Shown: positions 36,741 through 51,334 of the stretch, piece by piece
Layout of the letters: each line of letters starts with the position of its first letter
Numbering within the stretch: position 1 is the first letter of the stretch
Assembly: GCA_013399115.1 (NCBI GenBank)
Contig: VXAA01000925.1
Coordinates: 80,255-144,254 of the forward strand
Direction: 5' to 3'
Origin: Anseranas semipalmata
Lineage: Eukaryota > Chordata > Aves > Anseriformes > Anseranatidae
Length of the DNA stretch: 64,000 nt
Program-made: the position numbers and the translations under genes
The notes under the pieces: model-generated
The model's input: only the letters and a program-made list of their open reading frames with translations
What the model was told of the DNA's origin: nothing
The model's database searches: none

Positions 36741-37222
36741 AATTTTCCCCAGAAATATCTTCTCCCTCCTACTTCCACTCCCCTCCCTGAAGTAAAGATA
36801 ATGTATTGCTGAGATCAGCTCCCAGTCACTCTGAAAACAAATGTACAGCTCCCATTCATTCTCCTGAGGACACATTCCTACTTACTTTGATAGTGCAAAT
36901 AAAGGTTCAGGTGCAGATTTTGATGTACGCTGCCTTAAGCAGAGAGAAGTCTGGGCAATTCAGAAGCACCTCTGTTTACAACTGTATCTGTGACTGCTCA
37001 ATGTTAGAAACTCTACTACACTTCTCATTCTTCATCTGTCATGGACAAGGTGATTTTCTAAGTATTGTGAAGTCTATTCAGTGCTTTCCCAAGCAACGGG
37101 TTGAGTAAAAGAACACTGATTTGAATGGAAAACATTCTCTCATCAGGAGCTACTCATTTTAACATTTTGCCTTCCTTGTCAAAGAATGAAGAAAGTGAGG
37201 TGCTATCACATAAGAAAAAAAA

Positions 37223-37272
37223 GTACATATATACATACATATACATGTATGTATGTATGTATGTATGTATAT
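37223..37272. repeat. ATAC/GTAT tetranucleotide repeat with partial dyad symmetry
   Basis: CATA-type units on the left meet five or more GTAT units on the right around the palindrome ATACATGTAT. The tract is a microsatellite that can fold imperfectly on itself. Confidence 0.85.
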
Positions 37273-40200
37273 AATCTACATAACATGTACACACATATAT
37301 GAAGATCCTGAGTTGGAGAAGGGGTAACAAATTAACGTGAGGGAGCAAGGCTTATTTTAGTAATTCAAATTATGTAGCATCAACTGATGCCTTCATACAC
37401 TGCTACCTCTTCATATCAATCAGCCATGTAATTTTTTTGTTAATTGAAAATTTAAAAAATATATGTGAAAGAGTTTGACCATATAGTAGAGACAGTTCCA
37501 ACCTGTCTGGTTGATGTTCTGATTTTCTCCAAAGCTTTGGAAGTGAGGTAAATCTGCTATATTTGCAGTAGATTTTGTTCTATCCAGAGGTTTTGTCTTC
37601 TGTTACTATCAGTGAAGATTTATTCCACAGGAGCTGTAATACTGTAAGGGCAGAGCCTCTGTAACTTAGGCATTGCCAATCTACACACAACATAATTTAC
37701 ACACAAAAATTACTTTTCAGAGGGACTTTTCCCAACAGAAACATTTATAACCATGAACCATATCAAAATTTCAGATTATGAAAACTCATCCCTCTTACAA
37801 GCTTTACAACAGTACTCTACATTTTACCAATGCCGTAAATGATTAAAACTAAAGTAGCAGATAAATTGGGGGTGAATTTTGTGATACATTATCCTGACTT
37901 TTTAAATTGTATTTGCTCATTTATAAACCTGAGTACTAAATCTCCCAACTATTCCTATAAATTAGAGAATTTCTGTTAATTAGTGGCCACCAGATGTCTC
38001 CCATATTGTTCTGTCTATACAATAGAAAAACACTAAGAATCACGGAAAAATCAATGCAAACAAATTAATAAAAGCTAAAGAGTTCAGCCAAGGCACACTC
38101 CTTGATTCATGCCCAAATCTACAGTATGTTCTTTAAAAATCAAACACAAATTACCATGATTTATACTGTTCTTTGAACAAAAAAGCAACAGTTGCATGTA
38201 ATTACATTCTGTCTATGCTGCAGATCTCTTTGTAAGACAGCATCCACTGAAATACTTACTTTTTTGCTCTATTAGCTTTTTTGGTCTTCAAAAAAATGTT
38301 ATATCCAGAAACATTGCCTATGTTGTTTTGGTCTCCATGTCCGTAGCTAAGTATAATCTAAATTTTTCTGCTTCCTCAGCAATTCCTTCCTTTTAAAGTA
38401 ATGATTGAAGGCAGGACAGTCTGTAGCCTTAGTCTCATTCTCCGTTTTGCACGCAAACTGGTAAAAGGATGAAGGACATTCTGCATGCTTCTTTATCAGA
38501 GGTCCAGCCCTATTTTTCACTACAGCTATATCAACCTTAACATGCGTTTTTCCATGCAGTAGGAATAGACCTGTAGAATGAAACAGTTGGCGTGAAGGAT
38601 CAAATGCAATTGAGAACTACATGTACCAACTTTAGACTAGCTCAAGTTTGATCCTATGGACTGATCTCCCATTTGCAGTTAGCACTCATTTGGTACTCTC
38701 CCAGAGTAGTATTTTCAGTTTAGATTAATCTAAATAAATGTAGTGTGAGCACTCAGAAACCACTTTACAGTGCAAATCATATCATGGTAAGGACAGTCAG
38801 GATATTAATTTCAGAAGTGTACTGAAACAAATTAAAATACTCATCTAGTCCCACACTTCCATGAAATCTACTTTTATGATTGAATGACTGTTTTCTAGGC
38901 ATGGTCCCAGGCGCATGACATCATATTGGCTATGTGTTAACAGTCTGAGAACATCATAGAGTTGCAAAGCCTAAATCCAAGGTAGCCCATCATGGTTTGG
39001 CATTTTGTTTCCATTGTAGCTTGTTTCTCAGTCATGCCTGTGTGTATGTAGTTACCATGGGCAGTTTATAAGACAGTCACTACCACAGTCTACCTAGAGA
39101 CTGCACTGTCTCAACCACTGCTAAAAACGTAAAGTTCACAGTTTTGCCAATGTAGTCCAACATTTTCTTCTCAGCACTGCATGCCATCAGTCACAGCAGC
39201 TTGATAAGGTGAGCTGACCCCTTCATTTAGAGTGCCGAAGAAGTGATTACTGGCTTTTGTTTGAAAGGAAAGGAACTTCAGTATGAATGCATAATGTATT
39301 CTGACTCAAATGCCTCGGATGAACATCATCAGAGATGCAAGTTCTGAGGGAATTTTCTCCTACAGCTCCCTTCATAAACAGTGTTGCTGCTTTGAGATCA
39401 GAGAATTCCCTCAGGCCACATACTCATTTATCTTTGTATGCTCGCGACTGCATCACTTATTTATCAATATTAATCTTTGCCTATAGGTGATGGACATTCT
39501 TTCAGTTGCAGGAAAGAAGAACAACAAAAGGTTGTTGTATTTTTTAAGCAACTAAATCTATTTGAAGTAAAATATTTAAATGCAATAATAAAATTGTTCA
39601 GTGTGCTTATTCTTAGTGCTAGCAGCAGCATTTTCTCCTTTTAGCTTGCAGACAGACTGAACCCGAAGTTAACCTTTCCTTGGATGCTTCATCAGCTTGC
39701 TGTATATCTGATCAGCTCCTTTACACTTAATGGATTCATTACTGTCACCTGAATTTTGCTCCAGATGCAGGTAACAGCTTAAGCAGGTACCATGTAACTT
39801 GTGTAATTGTTGACACAGGAAAAAAATTAAATGAATTCTGTGGCAAACCATATCTAATTAGAAAAGTATTCAAACCCAAATCAAAGGAGGCACTATGAAG
39901 GAAAAATGTCTCTATTGTATTGTAAATGTTATGTGTTTGATTTCATGTGAATCAAAGATACTTACCTACAGAGACAACTTGATACTAAACTATAACCAAT
40001 CTTTTATGTCATTTAATGTAGGACTGAATGCAAGTGGAAAATTGAATTTATTTTCTTTTTCTTCTTCAATATGCAGGTTAATATATTTAAAGCAAATTAC
40101 ATGAAATTATCAGAAATAGTGTATTGAAGAATATATACATCTAACTGCATGAAAAAAATACATTTTCTTTAAGTAAGAAAATATGCAGTTATTCAATGTG

Positions 40201-40418
40201 TCTGCCTAATACATGGACTTCTAATAGTATACTGAAATTATAATGAAGCCAAGAGTTCTTGGCATAAAAATACCTACTGCCTGGCAGGCTTGCATGAGGG
40301 TAAAAGGTAAAGCATAATGCCCAAATTGTTCTTGCCATGCACTACTGGAGCAGGGACACCCAGAGCTGTATTCCTGCTCTCCTTTTTAAATGACTTTTAG
40401 ATTTCAAAGGCTTGGTTT

Positions 40419-40450
40419 AAAAAAAAAAAAGTGGGGGGGGGGGGGGGGGG
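40419..40450 (+). repeat. A12 then G18 homopolymer pair
   Basis: Twelve adenines, GT, then eighteen consecutive guanines. The G run can form a quadruplex and is a common site of sequencing error, so its length is uncertain. Confidence 0.85.
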
Positions 40451-43400
40451 AGGTGAGGGAGAATAAAATATAAACAGTAATATATCAGGAGTAGTTTGTT
40501 TTGGATGCAAAAGAATCTATGAGAGATATTGAATGCAGAACTTAAATTACAGCTGCAGTTAACAATACAACATATACTTGAAATAACCCTCTCCTAGAGA
40601 TAGCCTAGTGTATCACATTTATTACAGCATCTGAACAAAACCACATAATTACAAGCGAAAAGTTGCAAAGAAGATAGGTTAAATTCATGTAATTTCCCAT
40701 TCATGTTATATCCTTCTCATGAGGATGGATTGACTGCAGAAAAGCATGGGTTATATTTTTCATTTTTCTCAGTTTGCTCAGGAGAGTCAATTGTTTTCTA
40801 TCTCACAGCTTTCTTAGGAGTTTACAGTCGGTTTGTTTTCAAACCAGCAAGAAACAAACCTTTCCATTACTTTTCAGCAGAAACTACAGATAGAAAATCA
40901 TTTTATATAGAAATGCCCACTATTTCAGAACTCAAGCATTTCAGATATCACGTACCATACTTGGAAAATATGCATATCCTTATGTACTCATGACACCAAC
41001 TTCTGACACCAGGGTTGGAGATATCAATAGCCTATTTTCTGATATAGGAGATGAGGTCTCCTTTTCTTCTCATTCCTCTTGTTGCAGTCTGAAGTAATGT
41101 CCTCAAGATCAGTGTGAATGCATGGAAAATCACACCAGCTGAAGGTAGTGCATTGCACTGATTGTTTGCTTTCATGTTTTAGCTGTAATGGACTTGATTG
41201 TACTGGGCAGTAGATTAGGAGCAAAGTTCTGAGTGCTGCTTAAGAGCAAAGCAACTGCCTAAGACACCTAGTTTACCATAATGTCTACAAAAAGAGGAGT
41301 TTTTGTAATCCATTGTCTTATTCTAAACAACACCATGCTATGAACTTCAGAGTATAGGGTCACATCTGAAGTAATACCTGAATATCTGCAGTACAGTGAT
41401 TGAGACATCTTACTTCGGAACAATGAATCATGAAAGCCAGCAGATTTGACCATACAAATGTGCACAGGCATAGAAAATGGCACACATGGATCCTGAACTA
41501 GATTTCCTCCCTTCTGAGTAATGCTGCCATACAGTTGCGTTTTAACCATTATTGTAAACAGAATTAGTTCACTCTCTTACTCCCCACCTTCAGCCTGTTT
41601 GGCAGCCTGTTAGCTGTTTTCTAATCTTCAAAATAGATTCATTAGCTTTAAGAAAATATCTGTATTTTCACTATATTTATATATATATATATGGGAGACA
41701 ACAGCATTTCTCAGATCTTACATGTAGTATCTCCAAGATAGCACATCTGCTCACTGTTCTAGCTGTGGTTCTCCGTGTTTCATATTTTAATTGAAAAAAA
41801 AAAAAAAAAAGGGAAGAAGAAGATAATTAGTCATCCATTAATGATTTTTATCTCATTAAGGGATAAACTAGCCTCAACCATTTCCATTTATCACTACTTC
41901 TGGTATCTTGGTAATCATTTGTCCTTCCCTGTCCCTGAAGTGATCACTACCAGCGTGCCAGAGGGAATCACCAAGACTGAGCTTGTCCCTCCACATGCAG
42001 GAAAGCCAGACTGCAACTGCTCCCTGATGTATACCAGTTTCTCTCCAAATGATAAAAAATACAGTCACAAATAATCTTCCATCATGTTATTCTACCAAAT
42101 AAATGGAGGAAGATATCAAGAGAGACTTGTGCATATAAAGAGACTACAGTTTTCATGTTAGCATGTTATTTTGTCTCATATAATTAAAGTCATGCTTGTA
42201 GTCAATCTGCCACAGCAGAATGCCGAGTATGCCCTCTGCTCTCAGACTGCAAAGAGAATAACATAAAAGAGTAACTCCAATCACATCTGTAGGTGGCATG
42301 TTCAAATTCATTTTTTCTTTACCAAAAACAGAAAAACAGATCAAGACAGATGCAATAGCTATTCCATACAATAAGAAATAGCAGAACAGGCAGGGTTATA
42401 TCCCATGGATTCTGTGTCTGATACACATAAGCTTTGTTCATAGAATTGGCACAGGCTCAGCATCTCAGAGTACACAGTTTGGAAGCAAGTGTTTGGTCCC
42501 CTGTACCAGTTATAAACAGCCTTCTCATTATTTTCTCATTGTTCGCTGCCTTGGCACCCTGCACCTGCCCCGATCTGTTTTTGTTTGTTTGTTTTCTTTT
42601 CTGTAGTTTTAAGTCACACCAGCAGTTTTAAGCACTGGAAACTTCCAGAAAAGTATCATTCATTATTTATATTTAAATAAGTAAATATGAGTGTAGCCAC
42701 TGTACTGGTCAATGCAATCAATTAATAATGTCCAAGTCCAAGGCATCGTATTTTAATAAGAAAAGAAAAATATATGGGGATATTTGAGCTTACTGTGAAA
42801 CAATAAACACAACAGCAATTGCAAAAACAAGCAAACAAACAAACAAACCAAAAAAAGAGAGCCCTAGACAGTCAAGTCTACAGGATCACATGCCCTGAAT
42901 ACAGCCTTGAGTTTTTTTGAATGAACTCTACTTTCTCCTTACAATATATTCTCCCCTATTAGAGCAGGCTTGTAAGGAGCTCCATCTGAAGCAAATTCCT
43001 CATTACTGGGTTTGTCTGAGCTGGTTCTTTGCTATTTGGAACAGTGATATCAGCAGGTGGACGCTATATATTAGCTGTCAATCTGAATATTTTCAAGAGG
43101 AAGGGCAGAAGGTCTGCTTCAGTGTCCTCTTTTCATTATACTTCAACCGAAACAGTCTCATTAGATCAAACAGGCAATGCTGATCCTGCAGAGCTGGAGA
43201 CAAGACATCACTGACTACACAAATGGTCTTCAACTACTGCCCTCTTCCTCAGAAGCTGTATAGTAAAATAACACCACTAAAAGCTTAGAAGGAAGGCTTA
43301 TTTCATAACACCTGACTTGGGAACATTGAACCAGATGTCATGCTTTCTGTTTTATGAACAAATTTTAGCAACTGTTCAAGGCTGAAGCAAAATATTGGTT

Positions 43401-46400
43401 GATTCATAGCATCTCAATGTCACTCTAAAGTGAAAGCTTAAGGCAAGCCATCTCTCTGTTTAAAAAATAAGAGCACCATTAACATAGAGGCTTCCATATC
43501 TTAGTTGTCAGTAATTTCAGTTTTTGCTTTCTGGCTAAACAAAACCTTTTTCATCTCTTCCTTTACGCCTTTTTTTTGTGTGTGTGTGTCATACATAGTG
43601 TGTTCCCAGAAGACCCTACAGGCAAGTCTCCCTAAGAGCTCTATGCTTTGAAACACCAGTAATGTTAATTGCAGCATGGCATCACATTGATTTTCTGGCT
43701 TCTAGACACACTATACATGGGCAGACGACATATCAGGATTTCAGAAACCATAGAAGATGGCAAGTGTAAGGGTGCTATCACCATAGTTGTGTTACTGTGG
43801 GCTATCACCATCAGCTGGCTCAGTAAGCCTCGAAGTCCGCTCCATGAAGCTGAGCCAGTGCTGCAGCTTTGTCCCAAGTTTAAGTTCTATAGCTTTTAGT
43901 GACAGCAGAATTTGTGATGTCAAGTTTGTCAGGAAAAGAGAATATTGATTTGCTGCCCATGCAACCCAAGCACACAAGACTGGTATGAATGTGAAAGAAC
44001 AGTTTCTCAGAGATGGCACTAAAATAAACACAGTGATAATGATGCAAAGAAAATGTTTGCAAAGTGGTGCTGGGTGTTGCTTTGCTAAAGGAACAAAGTA
44101 TTCTGCTTTTTCATGCATGCAGACGAGCACTGTTTCTGAAACTCCTCCCGCAGCCAGTAGATCCTACACGGATCTAAAGTGATTGTGTACGGCATGAAAC
44201 ACTTTCCTTTTTTAAACTCAGGCTTCTCAGCACTGCTACTTTTAAGTTGCCATTTCTCTCCCTTCATAATCTAGTCACTGCATATATAAGGGTGTTACAG
44301 GACACAGTTCTGTGTCTCTCTCCCAGCTGGAACAGCAGAGCATTCTGCTGTCCCCTACAACCAACCTTTCATGGTGCTGTAAGCTAACCCCTGGAGGGCA
44401 AGCTAATGAAGATGATAGAATAAAGGAAAGCACAGAGAGAGAAAACATGAAAATTTTCTCTGTATTTATCATCATCATTATTCCCATTCTTTATTGGCAC
44501 TAAAAGCATAAAAACTCCAGGAGGAAATGGGATGTTTTGCAGAACAACTTGCAAAGTAAAGCACTGCAGAATACATCAGACCAGGCAGAACTACAGTAAT
44601 GACAAGTGAAGCACTGGATCCACTGAATCAATGGTAACTCTTCTCCTCCTACCTTCAGTAGTGTCCAAGATTCTCTCCATGTGTAATCAAATTAAGCTAC
44701 TGTTAGGACTTCAGATTGATTCACATGGCCTACTTATTTAATTTGTTAAAATAAATTTCTCTAGCAGTTATTCCTGGGAAACATATAGAAGACACTTCAA
44801 CACCCTGTGCATTAGATTGCATACTTGGAGCAAAAGCAAGTAGGTATTACAGGTATAGTAGGTATTAGCAAGTAGGTCTCTAAAACAGATTTTTTCCCCT
44901 CTCTTTTTGCTTTAAGGGAAGTCAATACGAGCAGCAAATGATGACTGTTGTCTTTCCTGTTCCCTCTCTACCTCTTGGACTGTCAGACACTGTTTTAGCT
45001 CCATTGGCCAAACCAATGGATGGATGACAGGATTAAAACCTGTCTCTTTGCCCACCCACCTGCTCTGGTCCCAAGCAGCCTGTACAGAAATAGCATCTCA
45101 GTGCAGGCATCAATGGCAAGGAATAGCCAAGCCCCATGACATTGAATTCCATATTTTTCAGTTTCTGCTTTTTATTTTAGTACTACTTTCGTTGTAGCTG
45201 TTGCATGAAAGGAATGAAAAAAAAAAAAAAAGGCATCTGGGGATGATACTAATATTAAAAAGCAACGTTCAGTTTGAAATTTTATTTCATTTTTCCTTGG
45301 AAAAAATTACCAATGATAAGTAAATCCCACCACTTCCAACTTTTGAAATACTTAATAGCAAATTACTATTTACCATTTACTAAAACAGTATTTACTTGAG
45401 GTGACAGAATTACTCCCATACTTGCTGCTTTTATCCTATTATTTTAGACTGTTATGAAGTTTGAGAACCATTTTATGCATTGTTCCATCTATACATTTGC
45501 ACATTTTTCTTTAATCCTAATACAGTGGTCTTGCTTTTGCTCACATTTTTATTGAACCCAGTGAAAATTACCATAAATATAAAAACTAGTGAAAGTCAGG
45601 CAAGCTCAGTAAGTTTTGACACATTAAGAGTTGTCTTTCTTTCTGAAATATAGGAGACAAGAGTGAAACTTGAAATGATGTTTTATAGCTAACAACTTGA
45701 AATTCTGAATAGGCATGTCAGTAACTGAAGAAAACTCTTCTGATTTGTTCCAGATAAAATGTATTATCTTTGAATACTGTATTCAAAGCAGTATTTTGGA
45801 GAGCTCTACACATAACAAAGAGAGGCATCCTCTGACTCTGAAACCACTATGATTTCCTATATTCATTTTGTAGAATGGCCTTGAACAGTGTATAGAGAAC
45901 TGAAAGACTTGATTTGCTGGTTTTCATTCAGCAGATGTTTTCTTGTACTGAAAGAAATATAATAATAGAGCTATTTGAAATAGTTTTTTTGATTACTATC
46001 TTGTTTATTTTAATTTTGTGTTGAGGGATTGTCTTTTAAAAAACAATAACTACCAAATTTCAAATGAGTGAACAATTCTGACTTTCATGTTTTTTCCCTT
46101 GTTGAGCTATCTCTTAACAATATGGAAGAGGCAATACGTCAAAAATGGCAATTAAAGAAAAAGAATTCATTGAAAGAAATTTAGAGCTTCATTCTGAAAA
46201 CAGAACTTGTCTGCCTCTCTTATTCATGCAATGCAATAAAAAGTTGTGATTTTCAAGAAGGTGCTTCCTGGTCTGGCAAAGTAATATATAAATGCAAAAA
46301 AAGTTAAATGACTTCTAGCAATGACTTAACTGCTTCTGCAATACCTGACGCTAACCTTCCAAGCTCCTTCCAGGTTACTAACTAGGAAAACAATTGCTTT

Positions 46401-46504
46401 GAGTTCAAACTGATTAATACATGTGAAAAAAGCTAGCTGCAGCCATGGAGTTACTGAGCAGCTTATGGAGGTTATCAGGAGCTGACTGTGTCAGTTGATG
46501 CAGC

Positions 46505-46535
46505 AAAATAAATAAATAAATAAATAAAAATAAAA
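46505..46535. repeat. (AATA)n microsatellite
   Basis: About six AATA/AAAT units followed by imperfect A/T-rich units. Confidence 0.9.
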
Positions 46536-47094
46536 GCTATTACCCCATCTATAAAATTTGCCGTCGTGTCTACAGTAACATTAATATTAAGGCAGAGTAC
46601 TTGTCCTTCAGGTTTTCAGGCAATCTCTCTTTCCTCTTTCTGTTCACTAGATAAGTGATTTGGCCTCTACAGAGACCCAAGCTACGCGATTTTGTGGTAA
46701 AGAGTAGAGAAAATGAACCTATGAAAGAAGTAATTGAAATTATGGCTCATAAACGGAAAAATAGCTCCAAAAGCATTTCCTTAAGATGTTGTCTAGGAAG
46801 TCATTGCTGCAAATACAGCTGTAGAATAAATCAACTGAAATAGCATGATGTCTATACTGATATTCATCATGCCTAATTATTAGTTTCTCCAGGCAGTCTA
46901 AATATGTGTGTAGGTAAAGCTATTACTTGGAGAAATGTTGACTGACAAACTAAAGTATGCCACATACAGACACTGAAGAATATCCAGCCCTTGAAGTTAT
47001 GTCATCCTGATCCAACAGGAGCTGGAGTGGGCTCAAGCTCACTTTAAACTCATTCACTTTTTGTTTTACTTGAATGCAACTTGATCAGAGTGAA

Positions 47095-47112
47095 ATATAT
47101 ATATATATATAT
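47095..47112. repeat. (AT)9 microsatellite
   Basis: Nine uninterrupted AT dinucleotides. Confidence 0.9.
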
Positions 47113-50100
47113 CTTCACAATCCAGCTGGTTAACACCTAGCTAGGTTTCTCCAAAGAAACAAAGAAAATTAATGTAAGAGTGAGTATAGTGTAATGGTGA
47201 TGGATGGTAGGAGTTAAGAATTTGTGTACATGGATTCTTTAACAGTCTACTGATGGGATATTGCCCACTATGCTCTAGTTATTTTATGATATGTGAGCAG
47301 CACTAGACAATAATTTTGCTCTGGGATATAATGAAATGGGAATCAACTGATTAACCCGGAAAATATTCCAGGATTGACAATCAGGTCTATGGGATAAGAT
47401 ATTTATTGTATAAGGTAGGATGAAGAAAGAGTTATAATCTGCAGAAATGCCTTCAAATTGCAAAATGAAAATGAAAATTATTAGTATTAATTATTTGCAT
47501 ACCCCCAAGAATGGGCTTGGCATTTGATGGATAGATATAAAAATGTGTCTCTATTCCAGAAAGCTTACAAGGGAAGAAAGAATGCGCAGAGTGAATATTG
47601 CTTTAGAGTGCTTGTCTTTGCAACCTTAAAGCTTTTTATCACAGTATCTTGTGTATAATAAAAAGTGAAGCTTGAAAGTACATTTCAGTGGCATTCATTG
47701 AATGTCCTCAAAATATTATCCTCATTTTATGGCTAATATCCATAGAGAGGGCTCTATAGCTTTTTTGTTAAAAACAAAAGAGTCGAGAAACTTATGTGTG
47801 GAATGAAAAGGTGAAGTATTCAGGAATTCCCAAATGATATTAAAATCCAACACCACTCACTGTCTCACTGCCTGATTTACAAAATTCACCAAGCCCTAGC
47901 CTTATGTCTGTAAGGTCCTGTGAACTCTGTAAGGTTGGAACCCTGAAGCTTATGCTGCATCACTTGAAAATCAAGACCTAGATATGTCATTTGAAAGCCA
48001 ACATGTGTTTGGGAGAAGGAACAAAAAGAAACAACTATCAGGCAGTTGACCAGAGCAGGTAAATATCTGAAAGTCATAGTGTTAATTATCTTTGATTTCA
48101 GCGAAGACAGAACAGTACTTTTACAGAGGACCTAGCAAGCAATCTTTTAAACAAATTCTTGTAAGATATTTTGTTCTGAAAAGTAAGGTTTCAGGGTTTT
48201 CAGGAGGGAAAAAAAGAAAAAAAAAAAAGATAAGGCTATCTACCTGTACTGTGAAATAGCCAGCTCTGAGGCATAATCTATTGCTGAACATCTGAGGTAT
48301 TTGTATTTTGCTGTAGTGATTTTATGTACATTTAGTGTTTACATAAAAAAGCACATTGTGCATTAACAGTTAGTACAGTCCATGAAATTCTGAGAAATGG
48401 CACTTACGCTTTGGCAATTTATTTCTAAGTATTTTTCCATTGCCTGTAGGAGAGCAATGCAGTAGCAGAGTAATTCTCACCTAGCATGCTTTGTTGTTTA
48501 TCTGGCAAAGTAAATAACAGTGTGGGAGGTGAGTAGCATTAAAATTTCAAGGAATGACAATTTGAAAAGCTGGACCATGGTACCTAGTACCTGTTTAACT
48601 CAACTTTTCAGTAGGCCTTGACTGAGGTTTCCATTTTCGACAAAGCACCTAGGGTATTCCCTGAGTTCCTTCTACACATCCAAAGTTATGCCCTGAAAGC
48701 TGATCAATCACTGGATGTAAAACCCAGCAAGGTTTTTTGAGAGGCTGCCAAGAGGATGCAAGAGTGAGGAGAAGGCTTTAAAAAAGAGCTTAGTATTTTC
48801 TGGTAGGTCAGTAACATAGATAAGGTGTTCCATAAATTGGAGATGCAGCTTGCTCAACTTGACTAAAAGTGGGTATCATGTTCTATGTCAAAAGCTTAAG
48901 ACATCTGAAGATAAACTGGGGACAGCAGAAAATCCATTTTATATATATTACAATCCAGGACAGATTTCTGAAGTATGAATAAATTGCATTATTTTTCTAT
49001 TGTTTTCCTGTCATTATTCCCCATCTTTTCTCTGTCTTTTGGCTACATAACATAGGTGAGACTAGGAAGAGAATTAATTACTTTTTCAACGTCACTTGGA
49101 ATATATTAATAAATTGCTTGTAATATTTGTAGAGCTGAACTGTAAATGACTTCAAAAGTTTAAAAACCAGCATTTCTCTAAGCATTTAATATACATTAAC
49201 ATATTAAATAATAATAATTAATATCAATATTAATATAATATAATATATTAATATATTTAATACTGTTTATATGATGCTATTTATAGGTAAGTATTTGCAT
49301 TATAGTAACACTAAAGGCTCCAGTTATGAACCTTGTTGTAAAAATGAACATACATGCTTTATCTTTAGGAATAGTGTCTTATTAATAAATGAACATTATT
49401 CCTGTTCATGAAGTTCAGCTGTCTAGTCCCCTAGCATCTACACCATGCAATAACAAACACAAGATGGATATCACTGGCCCTAGATACAGGTGGTCCCCTC
49501 CACAACATGACATGTCCAAAATGACAGATGACAGAATGCCAATTGTATGTTTTTAAACGTGTGTGAGCTATTTCACAGCAGAAGTTTGGCTTTTGCAGGT
49601 ATTGTTCATCCATTTTCTAGCATAATCAAAACAGCTCATTGTGAGTTGTTTTCTGTCCAGTGCCCAAGACTAATAGCCATAGGCTTTTGTGTATGTGTAC
49701 CTGAGAGGGTAACAAGATGATGGGGTAGCTCCTTGTTTCAGCTCATTCCCCACAATAGGACTGCATGATTGGAAGTGGCTCCATCAGGAAAAGAGATTTC
49801 TCTATTTGTCTCCCCTTTTTCCCTTCTACTCACACTGCTTCTGTAGAACTTCACATTGCCTTATGGAATTTAGCTCAAGAGTTAAGATGTAGCTCTGGAT
49901 CAAATGAACGGAGACTGCTTCATTTTGTTACATCCATTGTGACACAGACACCACGACTGTTATTTCCCACTTCCTCAGGTCTGCCCCAGGGCATCCTCTC
50001 CTTTTGTCTCACAGCAATGTTTCAGTCACTTGCTGAGGCTGGAAATCAGGAAGAGGTGAGATGACACCCTCAGCCTTCACTGAGTTAAACAGTAGAGTTG

Positions 50101-50742
50101 AAAGACACATTTGACTCCTCTATGCTACTTAAAAATGCCTGCTTCTGTTTGATTTTAATCTCAGTGATGAAGGTTCTTCCAGACTTGTTTAGACTGATAG
50201 CACCTCAAACAGATTTCAGTGGGCATTCGGTGGTATTATTGAGCTTCAGTACTTGGTTCTTACTGATGCTTTGTACCACACGTTTTCAAAAAGGAACAGA
50301 AATTCAATTAACTTCCTATCTGTTTATAATAACATGAGAATAGATAAAAACAAATTATTCCTTCTGTTTTCTACAAATTATCTACGTTCATACTACAGAA
50401 AACAAAAATGTCTTCTATGCGTCAATATTGTGATGTGCACTGAAGAATTAAATGCACCCATATAAATTTTCTCAATTAAGTTTTATTAAGCATAGAAAAT
50501 AGTTTCAAGATGTGTTAAGCTATTAAAGTAGCAGCCTAGACACTTTCCAAGTAGCTCAAGAGCTTCTCTAAGTGAATCCAGGATAGTACAAAAACAATTT
50601 TCTAGTTAAAATGAATTTTCATTAGACATAACAATCACAGAACAATCAAACAATGACATAAGACAATTCCAATAAATAGCAGCATAACAACTCAGTTTAG
50701 TGAATATGTGAAATACCTAGTGTGATATAATTAGAACTTCTG

Positions 50743-51334
50743 TTACTGGCTTAAACACTCTCCTACATTGGTATGGTTTAACCTGGCAATCTGACCTGGC
50801 ACACTGACTCTCAGCAACCCCACAACAGAGGGGTCCTCTGAGAGACCAGGCAAGGTAAACAGCTGTTTGATCTTCTCCGTATGTAGGGAGGAAGAGAGAC
50901 TTCCTTCATGTTGCCAGAGCTGGCCAGTGAATTCATCCACCGTTTGCTCCTCTCTGTCTTTCCAGGTCATTATTGCCAGTTAGTTGGCATATGACAATGG
51001 TGCACTCCATACAAACTTTCAACACGTGGGTCATGTGCACTTGACTTCATCTGGATCTTCGGATAACTGGTTGTTTTCTAGGTCACCATAAATCACCTCC
51101 AGCACAACTATTGCCCTCAGGTACTGAATACCTTTCTCCATGGTGGTCCACTTGCTGGGTAACATACAACTTCTTCCTTGAAGGGATACCTTTCCTTCAT
51201 GCCTGACAGGAGTTGCCTCCAGAGCGCTGAGGGCTTGTACCCCTTTTGCAATAACTTTGTCAATGCCCCCTTCCCTAGAGAGAGAGATCCCAGCTGCTTG
51301 GCTTCCTTGCTCTCTAATTCCTGGCTACTGGCCC
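50743..51334 (-). pseudogene. Decayed ERVL gag fragment
   Basis: The minus strand encodes gag-like sequence of the avian ERVL type in more than one frame. The best preserved part is a 75-codon open stretch at 50743-50970. An in-frame TGA near 51040 and probable small indels break it from the upstream part (about 51330-51050). Neither the gag N-terminus nor pol is seen, so this is a non-functional relic. It may be longer at its left end, where homology fades into AT-rich DNA. The gag call rests on recalled similarity to avian ERVL internal sequences; a translated search against avian ERVL gag would confirm or refute it. Confidence 0.6.

Larger units (their letters stand above)
36741..50742. 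other. Gene-poor AT-rich DNA with simple repeats
   Basis: No gene or dispersed repeat is recognised over about 14 kb. Simple tracts include an ATAC/GTAT repeat at 37223-37272, A12 then G18 at 40419-40450, (TA)n at 41677-41692 and poly-A at about 41794-41811. Further tracts are (AAAC)n at about 42828-42850, (TG)n at about 43579-43588, poly-A at about 45219-45232, (AATA)n at 46505-46535, (AT)9 at 47095-47112, an A-rich tract at 48209-48230 and a strongly AT-only stretch at about 49190-49262. A small hairpin lies at 45769-45787. Confidence 0.6.

Noticed and set aside
37154..37348. Minus-strand frame with a Tyr/Val/Thr/His repeat peptide
   Set aside because: The repetitive peptide is simply the translation of the ATAC/GTAT microsatellite.
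44283..44503. TATATAAG followed by a short open frame, a possible small gene promoter
   Set aside because: TATA-like strings are common in AT-rich DNA, and the 63-codon frame ends in a low-complexity Ile run with no motif.
47690..47760. ATTATCCTCATTTTATGG-type string, possibly a second MIR relic
   Set aside because: Only one short block resembles MIR; the adjoining diagnostic blocks are missing.
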